36,125 bases of DNA from Ignavibacteriota bacterium (lineage in GTDB: Bacteria; Bacteroidota; Ignavibacteria; Kapaibacteriales; UBA2268). The stretch's first letter is position 1; each line of letters begins with the position of its first letter. The translations under genes were made by a program, and so were the position numbers. The stretch is from NCBI GenBank assembly GCA_024636855.1, contig JAGXGG010000060.1:1-36125 (forward strand), written 5' to 3'. Below the pieces are notes generated by a model. The model made no database searches. It had not been told where the DNA came from and saw only the letters and a list, made by a program, of their open reading frames with translations. This document shows, one piece after another, positions 23,612 through 32,922 of this stretch.

Positions 23612-25237
23612 TTAGTTAAACTCATCTTTATATTTGTTTCTTCTACCTGCAACAAATGAAGTGGCTTTATTGAAAAATGTATCTCTATCGTCTTTATATT
23701 CTGGAGTTAATGATTCTGAACCAGGTATTTCTTCTACATGTATAGTAGTAGTAGGGAATGCAAACCTAACATTCAATTCCTTAGCTAATCGAATAGACTC
23801 AAGCATAAATTCTTGACGAGCTTTTAATTCTTGTGACCAGTTTTCTACTTCAAAGAAAATATAAACTAATATGTTTAACGAACTAGCTCCGAAATCATTT
23901 AAACTTATCTCATAAGGATCATTTTTAGTTTTTGGATGCTCTTTGACAATAGCTCTCAATCCAGTTATGTAAGCATCAATCAAATCTGGTGGTGTGTCAT
24001 AAGTCAAACCAATTTGTGTCCTAAATCTTCTTAATCTTCTTCTTCCCATATTATCAATTTTCAGATCTGCTAAAATACCATTTGGTACCGAGATTACAGA
24101 ATTATGAAAAGTTCTAATTCTAGTTGAACGAACCCTAATCTCTTCTACTACACCTTCACCTCCGTCGAATACAATCCAGTCACCAACCTCAAATGGTGAA
24201 TCAGTATATATTGTTATAGAGCCAAAGAAATTCTTCAAAGTATCTTGAGCAGCTAATGCCAAAGCCAAACCACCTACAGAAGCACCAGCCAATAAGGGAG
24301 TTATCTCGACTCCTAGAACAGATAAAACATAAAGAAACCCAAGTATAACAATGATAATTTTAATAACTTTCTTAACTAAAGGTATTAGTTGGTCATCGAC
24401 AGTTGTTTCTGTTTTAGAAGCAAGTACAGAGTAGAAATCTGCAATCAAATCTGAAGATCGATAAACGATAAGAGTAATAGTAATAGGGAAGAGAGCTTTT
24501 ACAATATTTGCGACCCAAACGTTAAATTGTATTGGTATTTCTAATAATGGTATAAATGCAGAAAGAAAAGATATTACTATAAGAAAACTTATTGGGTTCG
24601 ATATAGGATCTATGTATTTAACAATAACTGGAGAATTTTTAAGTACCTTTTTCAAAATTCTTACAAGAAAATATCCAATAATCCAACTTACTATTTTATA
24701 AGTGATTAGAGCTATAATTATAAAGATCAATAAACCTACATATTTCCATAATGCCATACCAATTACTTTCGATTTCATTGAGTCTGGTATATATTTTTTT
24801 AAACCTAAAGCTTCCATTGGAAATGTTTCAGAGTAAAGGTCTGTAATATTATTAACAGTTTCTTTTGAATAAAGCCATTCTTTATCTATTTTTCTTAGAT
24901 AGATTTCAGGAACAGATTTGAAAGGAATGAAAACATATTCTTTTTGACTCTTATCTTTAAAATTAGGATTGTCAGGTATATCATCTAATATTACATATAA
25001 ACCTCTAGCGTCAAGTATCTTCTTTAATTTTATTGCTAATTCTTGAGAGTGTTCATCTCCACTATTTTTTAAGTTTAGAGTTTTTGCAGCAATTTTAGGT
25101 TTATAGTTATTCTTTTGCAAATACTTAAGATGCGTTTCCATTGTTTTACGTGGTGATGTAGTCAATTCATCTTTGGTCTGAGCTGATAAACCTATAGAAA
25201 AGAATAAAATAGTTATAATTATAGTAATAAATTTCAT
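23612..25237 (-). CDS. MscS-family mechanosensitive ion channel
   Basis: Channel that opens under membrane tension to release solutes in hypo-osmotic shock. About 541 residues from the ATG at 25237, which gives a clean signal peptide (MKFITIIITILFFSIGLSAQ); the frame is open to 25282. A periplasmic domain of about 130-150 residues comes before several membrane segments. The pore helix and vestibule start match MscS: GASVGGLALALAAQDTLKNFFGSI (split Gly/Ala-rich TM3) and DSPFEVGDWI. The C-terminal beta and alpha/beta domains follow. It is larger than E. coli MscS because of the N-terminal domain. First gene of the mscS-dtd-rimM-trmD cluster. Confidence 0.9.
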   Translation of the reverse strand: MKFITIIITILFFSIGLSAQTKDELTTSPRKTMETHLKYLQKNNYKPKIAAKTLNLKNSGDEHSQELAIKLKKILDARGLYVILDDIPDNPNFKDKSQKEYVFIPFKSVPEIYLRKIDKEWLYSKETVNNITDLYSETFPMEALGLKKYIPDSMKSKVIGMALWKYVGLLIFIIIALITYKIVSWIIGYFLVRILKKVLKNSPVIVKYIDPISNPISFLIVISFLSAFIPLLEIPIQFNVWVANIVKALFPITITLIVYRSSDLIADFYSVLASKTETTVDDQLIPLVKKVIKIIIVILGFLYVLSVLGVEITPLLAGASVGGLALALAAQDTLKNFFGSITIYTDSPFEVGDWIVFDGGEGVVEEIRVRSTRIRTFHNSVISVPNGILADLKIDNMGRRRLRRFRTQIGLTYDTPPDLIDAYITGLRAIVKEHPKTKNDPYEISLNDFGASSLNILVYIFFEVENWSQELKARQEFMLESIRLAKELNVRFAFPTTTIHVEEIPGSESLTPEYKDDRDTFFNKATSFVAGRRNKYKDEFN

Positions 25238-25283
25238 AAACAGTTTCAACATTTTAATAATATGATTAACAAAGTTATCCAAA

Positions 25284-25300
25284 ATTTATTAGTTTTGTAA
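25284..25300 (+). promoter_or_regulatory. TAnnTTTG promoter element of nuoC
   Basis: The sequence ATTTATTAGTTTTGTAA contains TAGTTTTG (25290-25297), matching TAnnTTTG. It is 25 nt before the nuoC start. The same 17 bases occur at the same distance before hflX. No good -33 TTTG is seen at standard spacing. Confidence 0.55.
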
Positions 25301-25322
25301 AAAACAAACAAGAAAAATCAAA

Positions 25323-25856
25323 ATGGCACTAACTAAAGAAACAATACTAAGCGTTATAAGTAAAGTAACGGAAGACATTGAAATTTATGAACACAGAGGT
25401 CAATTATCTCTAACTGTTCCGAAAAATAAAATAGTAGAAGTCGCTGCTGCACTGAAAGCGGATGAATCAACTAAGTTTAATCATTTAGTTGACATTACTG
25501 CGATTGATTGGTTAAAACCAGAAAATAGATTTGATGTAGTTTATTTTGTTAATTCTTTAGATTATAATTTCAAACTTAGACTAAAAGTAAAAGTTGATGA
25601 ATCTGATTTGACTTGTCCTACTGTTATTGATATATGGCCTTCTGCTAACTGGTACGAAAGAGAAACTTTTGATATGTATGGAGTTAAATTCGAAGGTCAC
25701 CCAGGATTGAGAAGATTCTATATGCCTGAAGATTATAATGATCCAGAAACAGGTGAATCATTACACCCACTTAGAAAAGATTTCCCTTTGATGGGAATTC
25801 CAGGTACTTTACCATTACCTCCATATCCTGAAAAATATGGTGATACTAAAGACTAA
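25323..25856 (+). CDS. nuoC: NADH-quinone oxidoreductase subunit C (30 kDa type)
   Basis: Peripheral-arm subunit of complex I. 177 residues. The signature runs WYERETFDMYGVKFEGHPGLRRF (split), MPEDY, and HPLRKDFPLMG, with LVDITAIDW earlier. It stands alone: no nuoA, B, D or other complex-I genes lie near, although nuoC is normally within the nuo operon. It may be a second copy or part of a scattered complex-I locus. It ends by overlapping the convergent secreted-protein gene by 4 bp. Confidence 0.93.
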   Translation: MALTKETILSVISKVTEDIEIYEHRGQLSLTVPKNKIVEVAAALKADESTKFNHLVDITAIDWLKPENRFDVVYFVNSLDYNFKLRLKVKVDESDLTCPTVIDIWPSANWYERETFDMYGVKFEGHPGLRRFYMPEDYNDPETGESLHPLRKDFPLMGIPGTLPLPPYPEKYGDTKD

Positions 25857-26359
25857 TCCGGTCTATAGTTTCTACTAAATGGTTTAAGCTTCCAAGGATA
25901 TTTATCGATTTCAGTAAATCTGATTTCTTGAGTAGATAGGGTTTTATCTATAAATATATAACTAAAGAATCCGACTATTGCCCCTAATGCACTACCAACA
26001 TAGTAGTTAGGTTCATCGTTACTCCCAATAGTTATCGCAGCTGCTCCTAACCCAAGCAATCCACTTATGATATACGGACTTGCTCCGGTAAAAGATCCAG
26101 GAATTACTACGCTGTCACACAAATTGTTTTCGATTTGTATCGTCTTATGAGAAGCTGAAGAAGTTGGAGTTTTAGGTAGTCTGATTAGTAATTCAATTTT
26201 GTTTGAATCAACATTTATCAACTCTCCTTTCAATATTTCATTACTTTTTGTGTATATCTCAACGTTAGAACCTTTAACTTGAGTATATACAAATGAGCTA
26301 GATAAATAAAAAATAATAGAAGTCACTAGAAATAATCTTAATAACATTGTTTGAGACAT
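25853..26359 (-). CDS. Secreted/membrane protein of unknown function
   Basis: 168 residues. An N-terminal hydrophobic signal (LLRLFLVTSIIFYLSSSFVYTQ) is followed by a short beta-rich segment (VEIYTKSNEILKGELINVDSNKIELL) resembling the Sm-like start of the 18524-19165 protein. A Gly/Ala-rich hydrophobic pair in the middle (SGLLGLGAAAITIG and VGSALGAIVGFFSYIFI) could span the membrane as a hairpin. No recognised family. It is divergent from hflX with a shared 37-bp promoter region. Confidence 0.5.
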   Translation of the reverse strand: MSQTMLLRLFLVTSIIFYLSSSFVYTQVKGSNVEIYTKSNEILKGELINVDSNKIELLIRLPKTPTSSASHKTIQIENNLCDSVVIPGSFTGASPYIISGLLGLGAAAITIGSNDEPNYYVGSALGAIVGFFSYIFIDKTLSTQEIRFTEIDKYPWKLKPFSRNYRPD

Positions 26360-26374
26360 TTATTAGTTTTGTAA
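26358..26374 (+). promoter_or_regulatory. TAnnTTTG promoter element of hflX
   Basis: Same 17 bases as before nuoC (ATTTATTAGTTTTGTAA), with TAGTTTTG at 26364-26371, 25 nt before the hflX start. It lies across the 5' end of the divergent gene, so the two genes share very little regulatory DNA. Confidence 0.58.
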
Positions 26375-26396
26375 TAATTAAAAGTACGAAAAAAAT

Positions 26397-27698
26397 ATGT
26401 CATTAGAAGAAAAATTAATAGATGTAAGAAAAAAAGCTGAAAGAGCAGTAACTGTAGCAGTATTCAAAAAAGGGGGAGACAGAGAAATGTCTTATGAACT
26501 CTTTAATGAACTTGAATTACTTGCAGAGACGGCAGGTGCTGAGGTTGTAGAGACATTCCATCAAGAATTGACTAGACCTATTGGTGCAACTTACATTGGA
26601 AAAGGAAAATTAGCGGAAATAAAAGAATTTGCAAAAGAAAATAAGATTGCATTGGCAATTTTTGATGATGAGCTAAGTCCTGTTCAAATTAGAAACTTAG
26701 AGAAAGAACTCGAGATTAAAGTATTAGATAGAAGTGGACTAATTTTAGATATTTTCGCACAGAGAGCCCAAACAAGTGAAGCTAAAACTCAAGTTGAATT
26801 AGCTCAAATGCAGTATTTGATGCCAAGGCTGACACGTATGTGGACTCACCTTTCTAAGCAATATGGTGGCGGTATCGGTACTAGAGGTCCTGGTGAGACA
26901 CAAATAGAGGTTGATCGAAGGTTAATACGAACAAGAATAGAACGTCTAAAAGATAAATTAAAAGTAATAGAAACTCAAAGTGATCAAAAAAGAAGGTCTA
27001 GAGGAAATGTGCCTACTTTTGCGTTAGTTGGATATACCAACGCCGGTAAATCTACTTTGATGAAAGCAATTACAGAGGCAGATGTATATATAGAGAACAA
27101 ATTGTTTGCAACACTTGATACTACTACGAGAAAGTTTAGTCTACCAAGTGGACAAGACTCAATACTAAGTGATACAGTAGGATTCATCCGTAAAATTCCG
27201 AGTCATTTAGTTGCTTCATTTAGAAGTACATTAGCGGAAGCAAGGGAGGCAGATTTTATTATACACGTAGTTGATATATCACATAAATACTTTGCAGAAC
27301 ATATTAAAACTGTAGATACAACTCTCGCAAAATTAAAAATTACTGATAAACCGATTCTTCAAGTTTTCAATAAAATTGATCTACTTGATGAGCTAGAAAT
27401 GGTCAAAGTATATCAAGATCATTACCCTGATAGCATATTTGTAAGTGCATCTAAAAATATGAATATAGAGACTTTACTTAATAAGTTCCAAGAGCTCTAT
27501 GACAGAAGTAGCAATAATTTTAGAATTTTCTTACCTTATGAACAAGCTAGTTTGATTCAAAAACTCTTTGCTTTGACAGAGATAGTCGAACAAAAGGATG
27601 ATGAAACCGGTTCATATTATGAATTAAAAGTACAAGACGAGAATCTATTTCATTTTAAAAATTTATTTGAACAGTTTATAGTTGAAGATGAAAAATAA
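26397..27698 (+). CDS. hflX: Ribosome-associated GTPase HflX
   Basis: GTPase that splits stalled or heat-damaged 70S ribosomes. 433 residues. The N-terminal HflX domain has GATYIGKGKLAEI and LDRSGLILDIFAQRAQTSEAK (split), then GTRGPGETQIEVDRR, then a G domain with G1 GYTNAGKST (212-219), G3 DTVGFIRKIPSHLVASF and G4 NKID. It begins the run of plus-strand genes hflX-mfd-tsaB-purB-lysC-lysA and has its own promoter element upstream. Its end overlaps mfd by 11 bp when mfd starts at its ATG. Confidence 0.96.
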   Translation: MSLEEKLIDVRKKAERAVTVAVFKKGGDREMSYELFNELELLAETAGAEVVETFHQELTRPIGATYIGKGKLAEIKEFAKENKIALAIFDDELSPVQIRNLEKELEIKVLDRSGLILDIFAQRAQTSEAKTQVELAQMQYLMPRLTRMWTHLSKQYGGGIGTRGPGETQIEVDRRLIRTRIERLKDKLKVIETQSDQKRRSRGNVPTFALVGYTNAGKSTLMKAITEADVYIENKLFATLDTTTRKFSLPSGQDSILSDTVGFIRKIPSHLVASFRSTLAEAREADFIIHVVDISHKYFAEHIKTVDTTLAKLKITDKPILQVFNKIDLLDELEMVKVYQDHYPDSIFVSASKNMNIETLLNKFQELYDRSSNNFRIFLPYEQASLIQKLFALTEIVEQKDDETGSYYELKVQDENLFHFKNLFEQFIVEDEK

Positions 27699-30600
27699 TA
27701 ATCACTTAGATATTTTATATAATGAAATAGAACCATTTAATAGATTAATTTCAAAAATCAATAATGGTAGTGAAAAAGTAAATATTAAATATTTAAATGG
27801 TTCTTCCATTTCTCTGTTAATTGATTATTTACAGAGGTCTATCAAGAGACCAGTCATTGTTATCTCTAAAAATGCTGAATTATTAGAAGATATTGCTTTT
27901 GATTTTGATAGCTTTTTTCAAAATCATTCAGTGTCTAACTTAATAGAAAAAACTCATCATGGAATAAACCACGAAACAGAATCTCATTATGGTAAGCTAA
28001 TAGATGCACTAGGTAAATTCGAAGATAAAAATTTTGTAGCACTCTGTACACCTAATGTATTTAGAACAAAAGTTCCTGATAAATCTAATATAATAGAGAA
28101 TAAGACTACTCTAAAAAAAGGTCAGATAATTGATTTTGAAGATTTGAAAAATCAACTAGCTTACAATGGTTTTGAAAGGGAAAACTATGTAGCGAAACAG
28201 GGCCAGTTTGCTGTTCGTGGAGGTATTCTCGATATATACCCGATTTCGTTTAAAAACCCTATTAGAATTGAATTTTGGGGTAATGAGATAGATTCTATTA
28301 GAGAGTTCGTAGTTTCTAATCAAAGAAGTATAAAAGAATACGAAGAGATTAATTTTATTTCTAAAGTTTTTCATTCTATGAATACTGAGCGAACTGGAGA
28401 TTTATTCGGATATATCCCTGATAACGCAATAATACTTCAAATAGAAAAAGAAAATTTATCTACTGAAGAACATGAATTTATAATCCCTGATAATTTCACT
28501 GTAATCAATGTTAACTCATTGGATAATAGTGACATTAAAGTAAATATCAAAGAACAAAATAATTTCAATTCTTCAATTAAGCAATTCACAAAACACCTAC
28601 AAGAACAGACCATAAAAGGTGTAAATATAATAATCTGTGCAGATGGAAAGATTCATTTAGCAAGAATAAAAGAACTTATTCATGATGCTTTAATTATGGA
28701 TGATGATTCTGATTTTGCAAGTCCTGAACAAACATCAAACAACATACTATGGTTGGATAAGACTATATCTCAGGGATTTAGCGTATCAGACTCAAATGTA
28801 TGTATTTATACCGAGCATCAATTATTCAATCGTCACAGAAATGTAACTACTCGTTCATCAGAAAATGCGAAGTTTTCATTAGATGAATTGAAGCAACTGA
28901 ACATAGGTGATTTCGTAATCCATGACGATAAAGGTGTAGGAAGATTCGAAGGATTTAGGACTGTTGAAATCGGTGGTAGTAAACAAGATTGTATTCAGTT
29001 GGCTTTCCATGGTGGTGATAGACTTTATGTCAATCTAAATTATATAAAGAAAATTCATAAATACTCTGCTAGTGAGGGTGAACTACCTAGACTAAGTAAA
29101 CTTGGTAGTACTGAATGGGCTAGAAAGAAAGCCAAAATCAAAAAGAAAGTTAAGGATATATCCAGAAGTTTAATAGCACTCTATGCAAAGAGAAAGCTAC
29201 AGAAAGGTTTTATGTTTGATGAAGATAATGTCTGGCAAAAAGAGTTTGAAGCATCATTCATTTATGAAGATACACCTGACCAAATGAAAGCTACTAAAGA
29301 AATAAAAGTAGATATGGAGTCAGAAAATCCTATGGATAGACTTATCTGCGGTGATGTAGGGTTTGGTAAAACTGAAGTTGCTATTAGAGCTGCTTTCAAG
29401 GCTGTTCAATCAGGAAAGCAAGTTGCAATATTAGTACCTACAACTATATTAGCTCAACAGCACTACATGTCTTTCAAAGATAGAATGAATAAATATCCTG
29501 TATCTGTAGATGTTCTTTCAAGATTTAGAACAAAAAAAGAACAAACCAAAATATTAGAAAGGTTGAAAGTAGGTAAAGTAGATATACTAATTGGTACTCA
29601 TCGAATACTAAGTAAAGATATAGAGTTTAAGGATTTGGGACTATTAGTTATAGATGAGGAACAAAGGTTCGGAGTTGGGGCCAAAGAAAAACTCCGTAAT
29701 GTACGTGAAACTCTAGATACTTTGACACTTACTGCGACACCTATACCAAGGACACTAAATTTTTCTCTTATGGGTGCGAGAGATTTGAGTATAATAGAAA
29801 CTCCTCCTAGAAATAGATTACCTGTTCAGACTGAAATAGTTGAATGGAATCTTGACGAAATCACAGATATTATAGATGAAGAGATAAAAAGAGAAGGTCA
29901 AGTTTTCTTCGTTAATGATACAGTTCAAGATCTAGAGGATATTTTCACTAGAATGAAAATGTTATTACCAAGTGTGAGATTTAGTATTGCTCATGGACAA
30001 ATGAAATCTACTGAATTAGAAAGAATCATGCAAGATTTCATTGCTGGTAAATCAGATGTACTATTAACAACTAAAATAGTTGAATCTGGGCTAGATATAC
30101 CTAATGCTAACACAATGATAATAAACAATGCTCACAATTTTGGGCTTGCAGAGTTATATCAATTGCGTGGAAGGGTAGGTAGAGGTAATATACAGGCATT
30201 CTGTTACTTAGCGATTCCTGCAACTAAGAAGTTAAATGAAATAGCTCTTAAAAGACTAAAAGCTATTGAAGAATTTACAGATTTAGGTAGTGGCTTCAAT
30301 TTATCTCTTAGAGATATGGAGATTCGTGGCGCTGGTAACCTACTCGGTGCAGAACAAAGTGGGGCTATTTATGATATTGGTTTTGAACTATATCAAAAAA
30401 TCCTCGAAGAAGCAGTTAAAGAATTAAAAGTAGATGAGTTCAAACATGTATTTGATCAATCAGAAGTAGATATAACAGATTTATTTGCTAATGAAGAAAT
30501 ATCTATAGAGTTAGATGAAGATGCATTTCTTCCTGAAGACTATATAAAATCTGATACTGATAGATTCGGTTACTATAAAAAGCTATATAACATCAAATCT

Positions 30601-30954
30601 AATACTCAACTTCAAGATTTAAGACAAGAAATGTTAGACAAGTTCGGAAAGCTTCCTAAAGAAACAGAGAATTTATTATTTGTAGTCAAGTTACGTTCCG
30701 CAGCTGTAAAAACTGGGTTAGATAAGATTATTATCAAGCCAAATAAAATTATTCTAGTTTTCCCTGAGGAAAGTAATGAACAATATTACAAAGAGGCATT
30801 TCCTACTGTGTTAGATTATTTGCAAACAATTGACAATGCAAGTTTGAAACAAGGTAAATTAAGATTATCATGTGAGATAGATATAAAAGATAGAAACGAA
30901 GCAGCTGAATTACTTTGGAAATTAAAAAGATCTATGGAGTTCATCGAAGTATGA
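27688..30954 (+). CDS. mfd: Transcription-repair coupling factor Mfd
   Basis: Superfamily 2 translocase that removes stalled RNA polymerase and recruits UvrA. 1088 residues from the ATG at 27688; a TTG two codons earlier is less likely. UvrB-like N-terminal module with GGILDIYPI (about residue 170), RNA-polymerase-interacting domain around GDFVIHDDKGVGRFEG, the helicase core with Walker A GDVGFGKTE (about 555), DEEQRFGVG, TATPIPRTL, ESGLDIPNANT and QLRGRVGRG, and the C-terminal TRCF domain are all visible. The 3' end overlaps tsaB by ATGA. Confidence 0.97.
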   Translation: MKNNNHLDILYNEIEPFNRLISKINNGSEKVNIKYLNGSSISLLIDYLQRSIKRPVIVISKNAELLEDIAFDFDSFFQNHSVSNLIEKTHHGINHETESHYGKLIDALGKFEDKNFVALCTPNVFRTKVPDKSNIIENKTTLKKGQIIDFEDLKNQLAYNGFERENYVAKQGQFAVRGGILDIYPISFKNPIRIEFWGNEIDSIREFVVSNQRSIKEYEEINFISKVFHSMNTERTGDLFGYIPDNAIILQIEKENLSTEEHEFIIPDNFTVINVNSLDNSDIKVNIKEQNNFNSSIKQFTKHLQEQTIKGVNIIICADGKIHLARIKELIHDALIMDDDSDFASPEQTSNNILWLDKTISQGFSVSDSNVCIYTEHQLFNRHRNVTTRSSENAKFSLDELKQLNIGDFVIHDDKGVGRFEGFRTVEIGGSKQDCIQLAFHGGDRLYVNLNYIKKIHKYSASEGELPRLSKLGSTEWARKKAKIKKKVKDISRSLIALYAKRKLQKGFMFDEDNVWQKEFEASFIYEDTPDQMKATKEIKVDMESENPMDRLICGDVGFGKTEVAIRAAFKAVQSGKQVAILVPTTILAQQHYMSFKDRMNKYPVSVDVLSRFRTKKEQTKILERLKVGKVDILIGTHRILSKDIEFKDLGLLVIDEEQRFGVGAKEKLRNVRETLDTLTLTATPIPRTLNFSLMGARDLSIIETPPRNRLPVQTEIVEWNLDEITDIIDEEIKREGQVFFVNDTVQDLEDIFTRMKMLLPSVRFSIAHGQMKSTELERIMQDFIAGKSDVLLTTKIVESGLDIPNANTMIINNAHNFGLAELYQLRGRVGRGNIQAFCYLAIPATKKLNEIALKRLKAIEEFTDLGSGFNLSLRDMEIRGAGNLLGAEQSGAIYDIGFELYQKILEEAVKELKVDEFKHVFDQSEVDITDLFANEEISIELDEDAFLPEDYIKSDTDRFGYYKKLYNIKSNTQLQDLRQEMLDKFGKLPKETENLLFVVKLRSAAVKTGLDKIIIKPNKIILVFPEESNEQYYKEAFPTVLDYLQTIDNASLKQGKLRLSCEIDIKDRNEAAELLWKLKRSMEFIEV

Positions 30955-31625
30955 GTGAATACAGAATATTAGCTATTGAAAGTTCTGGAATAAATTCTGG
31001 AATAGCAATCGGTACAGATAAAGAATTGATTTATGAATCTTCACTTTATCTAAAACATTCACATGATGAAACTCTTGCTCATCAAATAAAGCAGACATTA
31101 GATTTGATGAAAACAAGTATAGTTGATTTTAGTGCTGTTGCTGTATCTTCAGGACCAGGTTCATTTACTGGATTACGTGTTGGAAGTGCAATTGCCAAAG
31201 GCCTTACTTTTGGAAATCATCCTAAGCTGATTGATGTTCCTACAATGTCAGCATTTGCTGTTGCGGCGTCAGAATTTGCAATATCATTAAATATTGATTC
31301 GATATTTGTAATTATTCCATCAAATAAAGATTATTTCTTTGTTCAAGAGTTCTCACAAATAGGGGAATCTAAATCAGAACCCACCTTATATTCAAAAGAA
31401 GAAGTTAAGTGCTTGAATCTTGCGTCAAAAGTAGTTTGTGGAACAGGTGCAAATGAATTTATTGAAAATAATTATCAACTTTCAGGTCTAAATAGACTTA
31501 CTCCGAGATTTATACTTAAATTTGCACAATTAAAATTTGCAAAACAAGAATTTATAGAGTCAGCAATATTCAAACCGCAATATTATCAAGACTTTACACC
31601 AACTCATAAGAAGGTAGATAAATGA
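30951..31625 (+). CDS. tsaB: tRNA threonylcarbamoyladenosine biosynthesis protein TsaB
   Basis: ASKHA-fold partner of TsaD in t6A37 synthesis. 224 residues from the ATG at 30951, which overlaps the mfd stop as ATGA; the frame is open from a TTG at 30915 but the 12 added residues have no support. N-terminal RILAIESSG, then HSHDETL and the SGPGSFTGLRVG block, diagnostic for TsaB. It is followed by purB with another ATGA overlap. tsaE is at 7693-8154. Confidence 0.95.
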   Translation: MSEYRILAIESSGINSGIAIGTDKELIYESSLYLKHSHDETLAHQIKQTLDLMKTSIVDFSAVAVSSGPGSFTGLRVGSAIAKGLTFGNHPKLIDVPTMSAFAVAASEFAISLNIDSIFVIIPSNKDYFFVQEFSQIGESKSEPTLYSKEEVKCLNLASKVVCGTGANEFIENNYQLSGLNRLTPRFILKFAQLKFAKQEFIESAIFKPQYYQDFTPTHKKVDK

Positions 31626-32917
31626 TAGAAAGATATACACGCCCAGAAATGGGAAAAATATGGACAGAAGATAATAAGTATAATATTTGGTTAGAAATAG
31701 AAATACTAGCTGTAGAAGCAATGGCAAAATTAGGTCAAGTACCAGAAAGCGCAGCTAAACATATTCGAGCTACTGCCAAATGTGATGTGGATAAAATTAA
31801 TGAAATTGAAAAAGTAACTAAGCATGATGTAATAGCTTTTCTAACTAATGTTGAAGAGTATGTAGGTGAAGATTCTAGATTTATTCACTTAGGTATGACT
31901 TCTTCAGATGTTTTAGATACCTGCCTTGCTGTTCAAATGAAACAAGCAGGGGAGATGATAATAGATGACTTAGAAAAATTAGCTGTAGTTTTAAAAAGAA
32001 GAGCAATTGAATTTAAACATACTATTACTGTTGGTAGAAGTCATGGTATTCATGCGGAGACAACTACTTTTGGACTAAAACTTGCTCTTTGGTATGATGA
32101 ATGTCAACGCAATATTGAAAGAATGAAAAGAGCTGTTGAAACATCATCAGTAGGTATGATATCGGGTGCCGTTGGAACTTATGAGCATTTATCACCACTA
32201 GTTGAACGTCACGTTTGTGAAAATTTGGGTTTAAAGCCTGTTAATATAAGTACACAAGTTATCCAAAGAGATATACATGCTGAGTACATGACTACTATTG
32301 CAATTATTTCAACTCTTGTTGAGAAGATAGGAATAGAAATAAGACATCTACAAAGAACAGAAGTTCGAGAAGCAGAAGAGTTCTTCTCTGTTGGTCAGAA
32401 AGGTAGTTCTGCTATGCCACATAAACGTAACCCAATAGCATCTGAGAATATTAGCGGTCAAGCAAGATTACTAAGAGGTAATGCTCACGCAGCTATTGAG
32501 AATAATGCTTTATGGCATGAAAGAGATATTTCACATTCTTCTGTTGAGAGAGTTATTATACCCGACAGTACAATTTCATTAGATTATATATTAAATAGAA
32601 CTATTAAGTTGATAGATGGATTAATAGTATATCCGGAAAGAATGGAAGAAAATCTAAACATGACTTTCGGACTAATTCATTCTCAGAAAGTTCTCCTAGC
32701 TTTAGCTAGAAAAGGACTTAAAAGACAAGATGCTTATGTGCTAGTACAAAGAAATTCAATGAAAACTTGGGATGAACAAATTCCATTAATAGATTCATTA
32801 TTAGCAGATTCTGATATTATGTCTCACTTCGAAGAAGAGGAGTTAAGAAATCTATTCTCTTATGACAAAGTATTTGATTCAGTAGATTTTATATTTAACC
32901 GACTGGGAATTAAATAA
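31622..32917 (+). CDS. purB: Adenylosuccinate lyase
   Basis: Fumarase/aspartase-superfamily enzyme acting twice in purine synthesis (SAICAR to AICAR and adenylosuccinate to AMP). 431 residues, the short form. The signature SSAMPHKRNP is at 262-271 in the flexible catalytic loop; GMTSSDVLDT (91-100) and GRSHGIHAETTTFG (138-151) are the other two conserved regions. It overlaps tsaB by ATGA and precedes lysC by 5 bp, so it belongs to the same long operon. Confidence 0.96.
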   Translation: MIERYTRPEMGKIWTEDNKYNIWLEIEILAVEAMAKLGQVPESAAKHIRATAKCDVDKINEIEKVTKHDVIAFLTNVEEYVGEDSRFIHLGMTSSDVLDTCLAVQMKQAGEMIIDDLEKLAVVLKRRAIEFKHTITVGRSHGIHAETTTFGLKLALWYDECQRNIERMKRAVETSSVGMISGAVGTYEHLSPLVERHVCENLGLKPVNISTQVIQRDIHAEYMTTIAIISTLVEKIGIEIRHLQRTEVREAEEFFSVGQKGSSAMPHKRNPIASENISGQARLLRGNAHAAIENNALWHERDISHSSVERVIIPDSTISLDYILNRTIKLIDGLIVYPERMEENLNMTFGLIHSQKVLLALARKGLKRQDAYVLVQRNSMKTWDEQIPLIDSLLADSDIMSHFEEEELRNLFSYDKVFDSVDFIFNRLGIK

Positions 32918-32922
32918 GATAT

